Positions 10,232-23,231 of a stretch of 64,000 nucleotides of DNA are shown here, piece after piece (position 1 is the first letter of the stretch; each line of letters starts with the position of its first letter). A program made the translations under genes and the position numbers. Source of the DNA: Nilaparvata lugens (Eukaryota > Arthropoda > Insecta > Hemiptera > Delphacidae); NCBI RefSeq assembly GCF_014356525.2, contig NC_052508.1:50509858-50573857 (forward strand). Reading direction: 5' to 3'. Under the pieces are notes generated by a model. It had not been told where the DNA came from. It was given only the letters and a program-made list of their open reading frames with translations, and did no database searches.

Positions 10232-12020
10232 CTGAAAAAAAGATCGAAGTTGTAAGTATAATACTATTTTATCGCTCTCTTCGAGTAACTCTCAAGCTGG
10301 ATTCCCACATATCTGTATCAGTTAAAGTGAAAATATATTATTCATGAGTAGTATTATTCTGATTAGTCTATTCTCAGTCAGCACGGCCGAGTGAGTATCA
10401 ATATTCCCATTAGAAATTGAAGAAATAATATTCTCGCTCTACTGGTCACTATCACTGACACCAATATGATAGAGAGATGGAGATTTAAATGTTGAAAGTT
10501 GAACAAAACAAAAATTATAGCTAGATTAGAGTTTGGTAACAAATATATTTACAGTAAAACTATCAGGGCCAATGAGATTCCCATCTACTTTGATGTCCCA
10601 TCTAGATAACGAATACTATCAAATAGAACATTTTAATAGCATACCTAAAATTTACCTGCAGATTACTTACTGGCTTAATCATGATAGTTCACAGCAATGA
10701 TAAATAATGTTTATGAATTAGGCTATTGTTATACAGTATAGATGATGCTATTGTAGAGCAAAATTTATTCGCTTGTTTATTTATGATAGCGGAAAAAAGC
10801 AAAGCTAGTAGAATTCTAGCATAAAATGTAAGTAGATAAAAGGCCTTACTGTCAAGGCAATTGTCTTCCCCCATCAACTAATTTACTTCACAAGAGGAGT
10901 AACTGAAGGAGATTGAAAACTTAAATTCTCTGACTTTGTTAACTAATTTGAAAAGCTAAGATGCTTTAGGAATGCCTGGAAGGAATATTGAATTCTAGTT
11001 TATATTTTTATCCACAATCTATATTTATAGTATACAAACAGATTACATTTTTATCACATTTCTTAATATTCTATTTGAATGTTTCCATACCTTGGACTTG
11101 AAAAAAGGATACATTTTTTCTTAACTATTTCTATGTTTATCAAAATTCAAAGAATAGTAACCGAAGAATACAGAAGCTTAGTTCAGTACTCATCCCACTC
11201 TTGCTGCAACATCTATAGAATATAATATGTATTGCAACTGAAGATACAATCTATATAACTAATAATATAATGCATTTATTGTAGAATAGCAATTTCTTAG
11301 TGAACGGTAGATAGATAGATAGGTTGCCTTTATTTTAACCTGGGGGGCGAAGTTAGGGCGCAGCCGGCCCTCTCTCCCACCTAACCCTCATATATAACTG
11401 TAATGCATCTACATCACAACAACATAAGGAAATAATTTCTTAAATAGAATAATAAGAAATATGATAAAAAAGTATAAATCAATAATTGAAAAAACAACAA
11501 TTTCATTTCATTTAGGAGGATATATTTTAGATAAAAAAAAACATTAAAAAAAAGGTAGTGATGATCTATGAAACTTAATGATCTTTCATTTATTTATTTA
11601 TTTATTTATTTATTACAGAACAAAGAAGACTACAGGCATAAGGCCCAAAACAGTATACACTACAATTTACAATCGTATTAAGCAAGTTACTAACAAAAAA
11701 TAAGAGATACAGTTACAGTACATGCAATTTACAAATACATAAGAAAAATATGAGGAAGCATAAGTAATTGAAAGTAATCTAAGTATAAGTAATAAATACA
11801 GAATGAGGATAATAAGTTATAAAAAGAATACAATTGAGCATAGAAACAGGTTGAGGGGAAACATGTACCAACTGTGAAAAGAAAATTGATGAAAACAGAG
11901 GGAAAAATAAATAAGTATGCTAATAACAACAAATATTGAAGTACAATAGTTGAGGAGTTTAAACTGTAGGTTTGATTTACTCTGTAAAATTAATAAGATA
12001 CTTGGAATGACAGAGAAGCT
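10232..12020. other. Intronic stretch, simple repeats only
   Basis: 1.8 kb between L3 and L4. It holds short tetranucleotide runs (TAGA near 11310, TTTA at 11588-11618) and, at about 11330-11410 and 11585-11900, segments that look like degraded retroelement 3' ends. No coding exon was found. Confidence 0.6.
11588..11618. repeat. (TTTA)n microsatellite
   Basis: Seven or so TTTA units. Tetranucleotide runs of this kind often mark the tail of non-LTR elements; on the minus strand the following 300 bp would be the element body. Confidence 0.85.
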
Positions 12021-12343
12021 TTAAATCTGTGGTTTTTTCAGTCCTATTAAATTGTTGTGTATCAAAACCAAATGCCGCCTGAGGTTGCCAGCTCTCTTGG
12101 TGCGATATTTGCAAAATGTACATGCCAAATTTGGCTCCAATCCACACTCATTAATATGATGGCGCAAGCTATCATAACAACGGAACTGTTTGCCACATTT
12201 CGGACACACAACTCCGTGGACATTATTTTTCAGATTATTCTCAGTGTTGTCAACATTATTCCCTGCAGTTTCTAGTGAGTTGTCCCCACTATCGTTCCTA
12301 ACCAGTCTGAACGACGTCAAGTTATCTCTAGCTGTCCATTTAC
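12021..12343 (-). CDS. lola: lola alternative 3' exon L4, two zinc fingers
   Basis: The acceptor (ATTATTCACAG) is followed by a split codon and 106 residues. The 45-residue linker is Asn-rich (NNVDNTENNLKNN), unlike its neighbours. Finger 1 (C46, C49, H62, C66) has H-x3-C spacing and ends NEC; finger 2 is C74, C77, H90, H95. An 11-residue tail ends KKPQI. The linker composition suggests a flexible spacer between the BTB part and the fingers. Confidence 0.88.
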
Positions 12344-14442
12344 CTGTGAATAATACAATAAAAAATGAATTGATTTTATAAAAATATCATCATAATCTAG
12401 ATTGAATAATCTCATTTAATGTAAATGTTATCTTCATTTAGGCTCAACATGATTATTACAACATTCTTTTCCAATAATAAGTGACGGAGTAGTTAAATAT
12501 AATAACAATATCCGAGTAGTAAATACAATATCCGAAGCTGACGTAATGGAGATTGTGATTGCATGCATTTGTTTGCCCATATGATCATAGAGATATTTAC
12601 AAAAATGAAAAGATTGATTTAAACAAGGTTAATGAAGATCTACTTTATATTAAACAGCTATTATAATCAAGTCTATATACCATGGAATTTGAGTACCTCT
12701 TTGAATGAGAACAGTACTTTCAAAGGCTGAGGTCGAAACAGCTGATGCTTAAGAGTATGAAATATTTCAAGAGTTCTGAGTAGATCTGATTGATAGTCTT
12801 GATCCTTTACAAGACTATGAAGGAAAGAAGTTCAAGCTGAGAGATCTTACGGTGATGGGGATCAATAATTATTTTATCATGTAGTTGAATGTAGAACTTT
12901 AAACGGTCACCACACACTAAGTTGATGCTTCCTTACTTGAAAAAATATAAATTGTTGGAGTAAATGGAGAGATGAATACCATCAAAGATAATAATTTCAT
13001 TTATAATTTTTATTGGATTAACTAGTAACCTTCCTTGCTGTCTTTTTTTTAGACACTAATATACTCGGATGACTATTTTACTTTAGATCTGTGGACCTAC
13101 TAGATTAGTGATTTATGTAGTTATTTGTGAAGAGAATTGTTGCGGGAGAAGAAGAAAAAGAAGTTCATCGTTGTTCAATTTCATAACACATATTTTCAAT
13201 CTTTCCATAACTGTACAACAATGTAGCGATAGATACCAAAATTCTATATTCCAAGGTCTGCTTCATGTATCTTAGAAGATTCTCTCATAACAGTTGACTG
13301 TAATAATGAATTTAACTGGATAAGCACTACTCTATACATAAACAGCGTATTAAGGTAAAAATAAATAAATAATGTGGCTCAAATAAATAAATTAGGTAGC
13401 TCAAAAAATTATGTGAAACTGACCATATATCGCTTTTATTTCACCTTAATATGGAGACATTCCAAAATATCTTTGTGTATAGTGTAAATTTCAAAAAACA
13501 CCGTGTTACACTCGCCTAGATTGTACACATCTTACTGTCAACTGTAAATCATTAAATTTTTAATGGAACAGGCCTCAAAAACATGAACAAAAACAATTTA
13601 GTACACATACTGTAGTATTCTTGTCGAGACTAGACTTATAAATTTGTAACAGCTGTGCCTAGCGGAAAGTTGTGTGTATATTTTTGGCTTCAAAATTTTC
13701 TGAAATAACTTAATTTATTCAAAGTGCGGTGATATTAAGTGCAAAATTTGACTATAATTTGGTATTTTAATTATTCTAAATTCAAAATTTCTAGCTAATA
13801 TATATTCTTGGACAGAACTTTGAACTTTAAATTTCCTCAGTAAGAACATTTCTATTTTTTCGGACATTTCATTATTTATCAAAATTTGGGAACAGAATAG
13901 TTTTGGGCTATGCCTGTTGTTCTATCCCGATCATATTCATATGATTTGTAATAATTATATCAACGAATAAATAAATAAATAAATAACTAGGTACTAGATT
14001 AATAAAAACACTATAAAAAACTTGAAGTATCCTTTATTAAAAACTTTAGAATATTTTAACGACTAGTTTCGACCATTGGTCATTTCCAAGTTAAAATTTG
14101 AAAAAATAAACAATTTGATACTAGATAATATAAATATGCTTATTTTCAAATGATTAATTTATTTCTTATTCATTATTTATGGTTGAAGTTATTTAATTTT
14201 AAAATAAAATTCATTTTAATTTTTAATTTTTTATTAATTTGAATTGAGTATCCCATATATTTAAAGTGATTGTGCAATCGATCATTCATCCAGAATTAGT
14301 TTCTACGGTTGAACTATTATTAATTATCAACTATATATATTAATTAAAGCATTGATACAGGTATTTCATTTTCAGCACAAGGTTTGCAGAACTGGCCACA
14401 GTATGATTACAGACTTTTAGACATGGAATCTCATTGGAGCAA
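12344..14442. other. Intronic stretch, no gene seen
   Basis: 2.1 kb between L4 and L5, AT-rich throughout. A segment near 14020-14110 (with GACTAGTTTCGACCATTGGTC) resembles a retroelement end; an AAAT microsatellite is at 13966-13986. Nothing else was recognised. Confidence 0.55.
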
Positions 14443-14768
14443 TCAAGTTTTGAGAGAGTCCCTCAAACTATGCCGATTAAGCATATGTTTCTTGAGGTTG
14501 CCCTTCAACTTGCAGCGTTTATGACATAGGGGACACTGGAACTGAGGCTCTTTGCCACACCCATAGGCCACATGTTCAGCCAGTCCACTGCGCCACCTAT
14601 AGCTCTTATTGCAGGCGCCGCATGTGAAGCCCTTACTCTCGCCCTTTGATCCTTCCGCACAAACCCCAGTTGACAAAACATTCTTAGTGAAATTCTTTAA
14701 GCTCATCCCTGGAAATGCGCTCAATTTGGTTTGGAAGTTTTGGACATGGTGCCAGTAATTTAACCTGC
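14443..14768 (-). CDS. lola: lola alternative 3' exon L5, two zinc fingers
   Basis: Two AGs occur close together in the acceptor region; the one after the T run (TTTTTTGCAG, exon from 14768) gives the common phase, while the next AG four bases on does not. 107 residues follow. The linker is 48 residues. Finger 1 (C49, C52, H65, C70) ends in YGC instead of the usual YEC/HEC, and finger 2 is C78, C81, H94, H99. The tail is short (SLRDSLKT). Confidence 0.86.
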
Positions 14769-15477
14769 CTGCAAAAAAGGAACAACAATTAGGTCAGAGC
14801 TGAATTTTGGAAAAAACTCAAAACAAAATGTGTTTTGAGTTCAGTGTTTTGGATTAAAAAATTCTTCAATTGAATTAGGCTGGCCACTAACGGTAAGAGA
14901 CACATGATATACATGTCTTCATACATTATTGTGTAATTGCAGATGTGATCACAGCGAGAGGCTTCGAGCAAAAATGTTTGCGGTAAGGTTTTAGTATCTC
15001 CGAATATCTGCTGTTTATTTTTCCTTCGCAGCTCGAGGTTAAATTATCGTTCTATAATTACAATTTTCTAGTAGTTTATTTACTGTTGTTGGTTGAATAT
15101 TCTATGTTGGTAGTCTCTCGACTACCATGTTGACAAAACATGGATGATAAACATGTGCTTGTTTATCATGCATGTTCTATAATTAGTGGCCAGCCATATA
15201 CTTTCAGGATGATGAATTTCATAACAGAGACAGGGACATACGATGGGAAATTAGAAGTAGAATCTTCTTTATTTCTCAACAATATTTTTGATGGGTAATT
15301 TCTTCAATGAAATGGACAATAATCCTTTTTCTCAACAAATTGTCAATAATTCTAGTTCTCAATATTCACCATTCCTTTCCTAAGAACATAACGATTGATC
15401 CAACTTTCTAATTGGAGATTGTTTCAATCAAGGCTTGTTGGTTTTCAATTAGTAGGCTACATTATCTTTAACATAAA

Positions 15478-15700
15478 AAAGGAAAGATTTGGCTTATACA
15501 CGTGCGGTATGGAAAATTCAAAGTGATGCATCTTCACATCTGAACTACTGGACTGATTAACTTGGAATTTTGAATACAGATTCTCAATTTACCGAGAATG
15601 GTTATAGATCAATTCTATGTAATTCTTCAAGATTTCAGTACCTAGGTCAAGTTTTCAACTAAACCCTTACGGAGCACAAATTACCTGCCAGTCCTTAATA
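15478..15700 (+). repeat. Dispersed repeat family D, copy 1
   Basis: Shares with 51096-51300 the order TTGGCTTA..CACACGT, TGATTAACTTG, TTCTTCAAGATTTCAGTA and GGAGCAC..TTACCTG. Two inverted relatives are at 28190-28875 and 29095-29255. No coding frame; family unknown. Confidence 0.65.
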
Positions 15701-17284
15701 TAATTGGAAAATAGAATTAGAAATGTAATTAGAAATTTGCGATGACATACGAATTTGCCAAAAAGACAATCAGCGACAAACTTCTCTTCAAAGAATGAAT
15801 GGGTGATGAATAAATAGAATTAATATTTAAAGATGATAATAATAATAATAGCGGTTAGTAAATTTGACTTACTGTCAAGCATGAAATAGATAAGGATTAT
15901 TATAAATTTGTATCAATTTAAAAGAGGCGAGAATTATTTATCGAGATGGAAGTAGCTTGTATGCTATAGTCTACATGTAGCTTGAATAGTGATTCAATTT
16001 CAATGTAGGCCTATGGTTTTGTTTTGAATTTAAGAATGGAGTTAGTGACATTAAATGTTAAATGACATGACCAACTATCAATTCTTTGAAAGAAAGATGA
16101 TCAAAGCAAGTAGTCTACTAAAAGTTCGATGATATTTGAAAAGTTTTCACTTAAATTCCTTGAACTTTACCTTGTTCAAGTTGCAGTCAATTTTCAAGAC
16201 CATCGTTGAATCTCGGACTTTGAATGAGTAAAATGAAGCCTTCAAAACTTTCAAAATCTCCAATTTATAAATTAATACAGTAGTGATATTGTCGGCGAAT
16301 CAAGCAGACATTCTGTAAGAAAAGTTGATTGGGATAGTGAAACCTATCAAGCAAATTCTATTTTCAAATTTGAAAAAGGCCCAATACATAATCATTCATT
16401 TTTTGAAAAAGTATTTATTTGTAAATGACATAACATTTTAGACCAAATTGACCATTATCAACCAATAACTTAATATTTTTAGAGATCACATTGAATATAA
16501 ACTCGAATATAACAAATTATCTTCATACAAATTCTTATTTTGTCAATAAAAATTTCCCAACCAGAGGAAAAAAATGTATTTTTTATATTATTCACACAAC
16601 ATTCGAAACGTAATACTCTTATTATCATTTACAAATAATATCTGATTGAAACAATATTTAATTCTATATAACAACATTATTCCTAAGGTAACTCAATTTT
16701 ATTCTATATCCATCAATAATAATTTCATAACCTCTTATATGGAATGTCAGAGCTGCGTGTCCCTGATACACTAGATGGAACTGAACTAATACTTGAAATA
16801 TCTCAGAAAAATATTCATCAATATCAATACCTACTTCAAATTGAATTATCAACAATTCAATCATTCAAGAGAAGCTTTCTTTTACTTCATCCAATCCTTT
16901 GTGGAGTAAACTCAACAATAGTTGGAATAGGAGTTCATCAATACTTGACTTGAGACTCTATTGAAACTAAATTTTTCATTACTTGAGCAAATAGATGACA
17001 TCTGTGTAAGAGCCATCACATTGTGTCATTGTCAGCAATCTTAATAGCTGCCTTGTTGAAGTACTTTATGAAGGGAATCAACCAGCACATTGACTTTCAA
17101 TACGAGTTTAAATACTTTTTAAAAGAAATGGATCAGCAAGGGTGCTCATAGGAGGGGGGCGGGGCGAAAAGATGTAAAATGAGTCTTGAAATTCTTAGGG
17201 GAGGGTTGAAAAACAATTCTTCTAGGAGGGGTCTGACATACTGAATCAGAGAGTAGGCATACAAATAGATCAATTCAAATTCAG

Positions 17285-17418
17285 CGAATTACGCCAGGCC
17301 CTCACAAACACAGGCTTAAGCCTACGTGTGAGTCTCTCATAACGTAAGGGTATATATAAATGTACTGTAACTGTACTGTATTATTTGTAAATTGTGAGAA
17401 TAAATTGATTTGATTTGA
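17285..17418 (+). mobile_element. Probable retroelement 3' remnant
   Basis: Ends in ATAAATTGATTTGATTTGA after a T/A-rich run (TGTACTGTATTATTTGTAAA), the style of a non-LTR 3' end with short terminal repeats. It abuts the stop codon of L6, so L6 3' UTR sequence would be element-derived antisense. Confidence 0.5.
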
Positions 17419-17420
17419 AC

Positions 17421-17707
17421 TTATGATTTAGACGGGAGACAGTTCTCAATGAAGTACTCAGGATGCACACTGAGAATGTGTTTTTTGAGGTTGGTTTTGA
17501 GTTTACTGCGTTTGGAACAGACGGGACATCCGAACATTGGCTCTTTTCCACACTCGTACTTCTTGTGCCTCCTCAGAGTGGACGCCTGGGAGTACTTGCG
17601 ACTGCATTGGTCGCACACGAATCGGGAGTGCTCGAGTGTGCTTCTTGACGGGAAACTGACATCTGGCAACTCTTCCAGCTCCTCGTCAAAAATGGACATC
17701 ATCAGTC
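17421..17707 (-). CDS. lola: lola alternative 3' exon L6, two zinc fingers
   Basis: The acceptor (TTTTGTGACAG) is followed by 94 residues. An acidic linker (DEELEELPD) leads to finger 1 (C31, C34, H47, C52; C2HC, KKYEC) and finger 2 (C60, C63, H76, H81; C2H2). The tail ends PSKS. The 3' flank is retroelement-like (17285-17418). Confidence 0.9.
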
Positions 17708-18285
17708 CTGTCACAAAATGAAACAATTCTGTAGTTCAAAACACTAAAAAAACAATAGTTGTCTCACCACCTTTAGTTGATTAGATCAATTTACTTGAAT
17801 TCCTTGAAAATAATGGGACAAGTAGTGCTTTAAAACGATAGTAGTCTAATATAGACAAAGTTCCGCAGAAACAAGTAGTTCTATAAATGGTAGTCTCACA
17901 GAAGAAAGTTCTTACTCAGACAAGTAGTCTCAGAGACACAAGTGACACAATCGAAAGTCACATTAAAATAGTTATTTTGTAGTTTGGTAGAAATACATTC
18001 ACATAGAGCTAAATTTTTTTTCTTAAGGTTATCTACATAATTCTAATAGGTTCTGATAACTCATAATGATAAAATAGGTGTTCAATGAATAAATGAAGCC
18101 GAACAACTTGAAATTATTCAAGATAAAATTTATTCTACCACGGTGCTAGTCAGCTTTACCTTTGTACATGTATCATTGTATTGAAATAACAAATATTTGA
18201 TGATTTTGATAAATCTACATTTTAAGAAACCACAAATATTCTGAATGGAGAGTGGAATCAATTCTTATGTAGTTTTGAATCTAAA

Positions 18286-18656
18286 GGCCGGTTTCCGAGC
18301 TCGGGATTTAGCTAAGTCCTAGACTTTAAAAAGCTGGAGTCAGAAAATTGGATTTCCAAAACGGGGCGTAGTCGCTGTCATTGTCATAGTCACGTTTGAA
18401 TCAAATTTCGAAAAACTAGAAAATTGAACACAAAATAAAATAAAGAGAAAATAGTGTAAAGTTTCAGCTATTTTGAATTATTTAGGAATGTCTAATTTCG
18501 TCAAGGAAAAACGTTTCCAATAATAGAAATTAGAAAATAAAAACGACAACTACTGTTATAAAAGCTGCGACTACGCCCCATTTTGGAAAGCCAATTTTCT
18601 GACTCCAGCTGTTTAAAGTCTAGGACTTAGCTAAATCCCGAGCTCGGAAACCGGCC
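18286..18656. mobile_element. MITE with 5-bp target duplication
   Basis: 371 bp with long, near-perfect terminal inverted repeats starting GGCCGGTTTCCGAGCTCGGG; arms run more than 90 bp. The flanks carry CTAAA on both sides (18281-18285 and 18657-18661). No coding content. The good arm match suggests a relatively recent insertion. Confidence 0.88.
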
Positions 18657-19796
18657 CTAAATGTCTAGGATCCACCACTACGCAGTCTACTAAATTCATC
18701 ATTTTTCGTTACAGGAGAAACGTTCAAGCTCAAGGTGAGGACAATGAAATAAGTGATAGAATAGAATGACTTGTTTATTTGTTGACGTGGCGAAGTTTGG
18801 ACAATAATGTCCACTCTACCACTTAACCACGAATGATTGTGATGATGATTGGAGCTGAAATTTGGGTGTTTTTACCGGCTATTAAGTGTACCTGGAGATC
18901 AGAAATATCTGACAGACAACAGTATAACCGGTCCTCGAATGTAGAGCACAAAATTACTCCCAATATTACTACTTGAGTGGTACACTCGAGTAGTGAAAAT
19001 CAGAAGATATAGTCCATTAGAAACGGAAATTCCTCTAATTTTAGATATCTCTGAAAATTTGACTCGTTTTTGAAATTTCAAATATGTTCACCTACTCATT
19101 GGAGATAGAGACCTCCGGCTAATTTCAATATTTAACAGAAAAATGGAGGAGCCAAAAAAGAAAATATGGAAAGATGGAGAACGATAAAACTGAACAAAGC
19201 AGAGTTTGAGACCGACCTACCGATGTACCCAGTGGATATAGAATGTTACATGTACCTTCAACAAACATGAAACAGATTAGGCCTCAGGCACGCCTCCAAG
19301 CTCCACCTATTTTCTCCTGATTGGTCGACAACAGAAAGTTTATTTCCGAATTTTACCTGCAGATGGCGGTAAGTACTGGCGGTATGTCTACAGAAAGCAG
19401 TAGTAACTGGATGATTGAATTATTTGAATGGATGAGCACGGATTATTTTATTTTGAATAGAAAGAAATTATACATTTTAAATATCTGTTTATTATGGGGT
19501 ATTTCACATAACAGAAGCACATTTATGACATTCATGAGAAAAATAGAAATTTCTCATTCGTTTTGTTCATTTGAGAGAGATACAACATCAATCTGTATAC
19601 AGAAGAACTAAATTATTTTGTTCAATCTAAGAGCGATTCTTTGAATTGTATCTTAGCTAAGAACCTTGTTTCTGAGGGAATTTTTATGCACGCTAGTTAA
19701 ATCAATGGAACATTTAAACACTAAATAAATAAACCAATTAATCATTTTTCCAATAACAATAAATGATTGCATGATATATTGCATTGTTATTAGTAA

Positions 19797-20760
19797 ATAG
19801 CTGGTCCGGCGAAATCGTACCGCCGAATAGTTAATGCATCTGATGACAAACTTTAGCTGGATGCACACTTGAGGAGGCGCGATGCGGCATTTTGCATCCA
19901 GGTGCTACTTGCTTATTGGTTTGAATGGAAGCACTCACACACAATTTGTCAATTGTAGGGGCATTGAAACGTCTTGGGTGTTGTCTGGCAGGTGCCTTAT
20001 CAGCTCTGATGACAATTTTGTGGTAATCAGATGCATGCGGTCTAGTGCAGTCTGGAATGAAATTTTATATCTCCTTGCTGCTGATTTTCCCATGCATATT
20101 GTCAATTTTGAGCATTTCAAGTTCTAGGACCCAAGTTTGGACGACGTTCGTACCGCGGCATTATTAGGAATTGAACTTTTGTGAATCAGACAGAAAATTG
20201 AAAAACAGATCGAATAATACTAAGTTTGAATAAGTAACTGAATATATGTGACTAATAAACAATATATATTATGTAATAACTGTAACTAAATAATTTACTA
20301 AAAATCAATTAATTCTAAACACAGAAGACAGCACAATATTATTCAAAACAAAGCTATGTCTTTAGTGCATGTAAGACTTTAACCTGAGGCCGCACTGCTG
20401 GATGGTTACACACAGAACAGTCATTTTGTTTTTAGACGGAGCGTTTAGAATAAAATACATGGGTGGTTATGGAGCAGCATACACTCTTGTCTACTATGTA
20501 TCGACAGCTGTTGGATGACGCAATGATTATAACAGCTGATTTTCATTTCTGTGTGTGGCCAGCTCACAAATCTTCTCCCATAAGGATAACATTTAAACCT
20601 TGAAGGATCGTAGGAAAGAGTCCTGAAGTCGGTTATAAATTTGATAGGCCATAAACCTGGTCCTGAACATAAGGAACGCAACTAAAAAGATTCATTAAAT
20701 TCGGTGCACGCATAAAAAAGTTATTGAACGTCAAAATTTGAGGCTCGATTTTTATTTATA
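19797..20760. mobile_element. Dispersed element T, long copy
   Basis: The left end (AGCTGGTCCGGCG, then GTTAATGCATCT and TTTAGCTGGATGCACAC) and right end (AAATTTGAGGCTCGATTTTT) both recur in the short copy at 55027-55255. The internal region here is much longer. It carries no intact protein frame. Confidence 0.65.
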
Positions 20761-21117
20761 TAGATAGATAGATAGATGACATAATTCAACATTTTTAAAA
20801 CCTTTATGCACTACATGTAACAGCCGTAAAATACATTATAAAAAATCACAAATTACTTCAAGTTTAATGTCAAAATACATTTAAATTAGACTACTAATAC
20901 TGTAATATGCAATAAAACTATGAAATAGATTATTATAGAGTGCAGTATCATACATAGCATTTTCAACTGAATGAGAAGGCTAGAAGTAAAAAATGCATTG
21001 TTAGCTCATCCAGCAAATCACATTTGGTCTTCTGGAAATTTGTATATAAGTTAAGTATAATTTATTGTACAAAAAATGTGGGCCTGAGCTGAAATGAGAA
21101 AAGCAATTGCACGTCTC

Positions 21118-21283
21118 AAGCCAGTAACACTAGCATCGATTTTTGGACGACTTTCTGCCGTCCTTATGATTTCTATCAGATTGAACAGATGATGTCAAAA
21201 ATATATTACGGTATGTTTTTCAAGTACCGCTTAATCGGCGAAAAATCTAACGTCCAAATCTCGATGTGTGTGTAACTGGCTTC
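21118..21283. mobile_element. MITE family S, copy 1
   Basis: The terminal inverted repeat begins AAGCCAGT and continues to CATCGA..TTTGGACG on both arms. The family is shared with 40950-41125 (same ends and same inner TAGATTGAACAGATGATGTC-like phrase). Confidence 0.8.
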
Positions 21284-21363
21284 ACTTGTAAAACTATTTG
21301 GAAATATGTGCCAAAATTATGATTTGTTGTCATTTATTGTGAGTTATATCATGGCAATACATT

Positions 21364-21644
21364 TTATGTAAATGAGAAGTATTGTAAAAAGAGATCCGGG
21401 TGAAGTGTGAAGACATGTTGCTTAAGATGAAACTTGGTCCGGCAGCGGTATGGACATAACATACAACAATAATACTGTTCTATGTGTTTGTCTGCTATGC
21501 AAGTGCTCAGGTAGTACCATCCACCCTCCTGCCTTATCCTCTTTACTCCCACTTCTTCTTCATCTTTCTCTTCCGCCTCCGCTTCCGGTTTCAATTCGAC
21601 TTTCTTCTCCACAAGATCATCCAGAGATTTCAACCGCAACCCCA
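21364..21644 (-). CDS. lola: lola alternative 3' exon L7, single finger
   Basis: The acceptor (TTTTTTGTGACAG) gives 92 residues. The linker is strongly charged (residues 9-38, many Glu and Lys, with LKPE matching a psi-K-x-E SUMO site). Where finger 1 is expected there is only GGWYYLSTC with no second cysteine in place, so finger 1 is lost or degenerate. Finger 2 is intact: C60, C63, H76, H81. The tail is aromatic (FLQYFSFT). Confidence 0.82.
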
Positions 21645-21727
21645 CTGTCACAAAAAATACAGTTTCAGTTTCAATAAGAATAGAAATATCAAATGCAGCT
21701 TTGGTAGTAAGTGAATGCATTTATTCT

Positions 21728-21879
21728 CCGTATAAAATTACTTTTGACTTGGAGGAATATGCGGCGCAGAGAAATGAAGGAAGGCTCCAGAACGGCAACT
21801 TCGCCGCCGTTATATCCCTACCACTGTATGATTTCTCTGCTGCGCATGTCCCTCTCAAGTCAAAAGTAATTTTGTACGG
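21728..21879. mobile_element. MITE family M, copy 1
   Basis: 152 bp; arms begin CCGTATAAAATTACTTTTGA and pair for about 45 bp. The middle (CGGCAAC.TCGCCGCCG.TAT) recurs in 26477-26724. Confidence 0.8.
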
Positions 21880-22194
21880 TAGGTCAGTAGAGGTTTAATG
21901 GAAATAATATTCAAGGAAAGAATGCAATTAGGTCCTGAATAGATCAAGGGCCTCAAAGCTTCAAAACTTACTTCTTCAACAGGAAATACATACGTTGATA
22001 ATATTGGTCGGATAATATTGTCATGAATAAGAGTCTAGTTGCTCGTCAACTTCTACCACACGTATTGATTCCAATACGTTCAATTATTATCATTACCAGA
22101 ATAAATTTGTTTATTCATATTTTGAGTATCTTCACAAGTATCAGTTCCAATTCTTCATGAGCTAGGATTTCAATACTTCTTACACCCAATACAA

Positions 22195-22450
22195 CTGGAA
22201 TTTTTTTATTATTTTTATTTTTATCTACAATGCAAATAATACTAATGTAATAACATTGGCAGATAAGATTAGAATGTTTTTCTTCCAAATTTGTAGGTGA
22301 CACAGTCCAAAATAAGGTTAGAATTCCATGTGTACAATTTTGATGAAATTTTATCACAAAAAACATTAAAACTATGAATTTTGAATTTAGATGGCTTGAA
22401 TTAATAAATTGATTAGGAATATTCCACTCAATTAGCAATATTTTACTCAA
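22195..22450 (-). mobile_element. Dispersed repeat with A-rich end, copy 2
   Basis: The minus strand matches 7915-8182 over some 250 bp, including the block complementary to TGTGTCACCTACAAATTTGG, and ends A-rich. See copy 1. Confidence 0.65.
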
Positions 22451-22687
22451 AAATTACTCTTTTAAATAAGTAAATAATAAGAAATCTATCAAGAAATGGT
22501 TGATAGGCTATTGTTTCTGTGAAATAGTTATCGTTATGCATTAATATTAATCAAGAAAACTTGTAAAATTTGAAATCAATTCAATTCCAAAAACTGATGA
22601 TGAGCAATTTCTTGGTGAGCAAATTCTTGAAGAGATGAATTAATATATATGTTGAACAATTTCTTTACAGCCTAGTAGATGAAACTA

Positions 22688-22974
22688 TAGAGAAACGATA
22701 GCATAATAAGAAGATATCCCATGGAATAGAGCGTTCATGTTCCAAATTACAATGTTAACTCAAGCGTGTTAGTCCAAGTAGTTTTTTCTGTGATGCTATT
22801 TGACGCTGGTACGCTGTGATGGTTGGACGCTGGTTTCATACTGTTCCGTTCTTACACTTTCACCCCGTCAAAGCAAGTAATAAGAGACTGTAGTCGACCG
22901 TAATCGGCTTGAGTTAACAAAGAATCGACTTGAAATAATTTCATGGGATATCTTCTTATGCTATCTTTTCTCTA
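22688..22974. mobile_element. MITE with 40-bp inverted ends
   Basis: The ends TAGAGAAA.GATAGCATAA (left) and their reverse complement (right) continue through GAAGATATCCCATG on both arms. 287 bp, no coding frame. Confidence 0.8.
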
Positions 22975-23231
22975 CGATGAAACTCATCCATTCATAAACA
23001 ATAACATAACAAACATAAGTAAATGATATTAAAAAATAAGTTCTGTTCCGCATTGTTTTAACTTGTAAATCACTGAGAACAAAAATTAACGAATTTTCAA
23101 TTTCAAGGCTTATAACAATTAAAATTAATTCTTTGGTACAGTACTCATGTTATATAATTAGTTGTAAAAGTAATACCAGGAACAAGATATTGAATTCAAA
23201 AACAATAAATTCCTCTGATGGATTTTATAAT

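Larger units (their letters stand above)
14769..17420. other. Intronic stretch with repeats, no gene seen
   Basis: 2.65 kb between L5 and L6. Contains a dispersed repeat at 15478-15700 and a probable retroelement 3' end at 17285-17420. The open frames at 16664-16864 and 16744-16953 overlap each other on opposite strands and have no recognisable domain. Confidence 0.55.
17708..21363. other. Intronic stretch with transposons
   Basis: 3.65 kb between L6 and L7. Holds a MITE with target duplications (18286-18656), a long dispersed element (19797-20760) and another MITE (21118-21283). Open frames at 18899-19081, 19321-19611 and 19882-20127 show no domain; the last lies inside the dispersed element. 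Confidence 0.6.
21645..23231. other. Intronic stretch with MITEs
   Basis: 1.6 kb between L7 and L8. Contains inverted-repeat elements at 21728-21879 and 22688-22974 and the minus-strand retroelement-tail repeat at 22195-22450. The 111-residue open frame at 22115-22450 minus is a translation of that repeat. Confidence 0.6.

Noticed and set aside
12057..12381. Plus-strand open frames over L4, and similar antisense frames over L1, L6, L9, L13-L18, L21 and L22
   Set aside because: Shadows of GC-richer real exons on the other strand; no domain and no splice logic.
14764..14772. Alternative AG in the L5 acceptor four bases downstream
   Set aside because: It would put the fingers out of phase with the common donor; the AG after the T run fits.
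22115..22450. 111-residue minus-strand open frame
   Set aside because: It coincides with a dispersed repeat that also occurs at 7915-8182.
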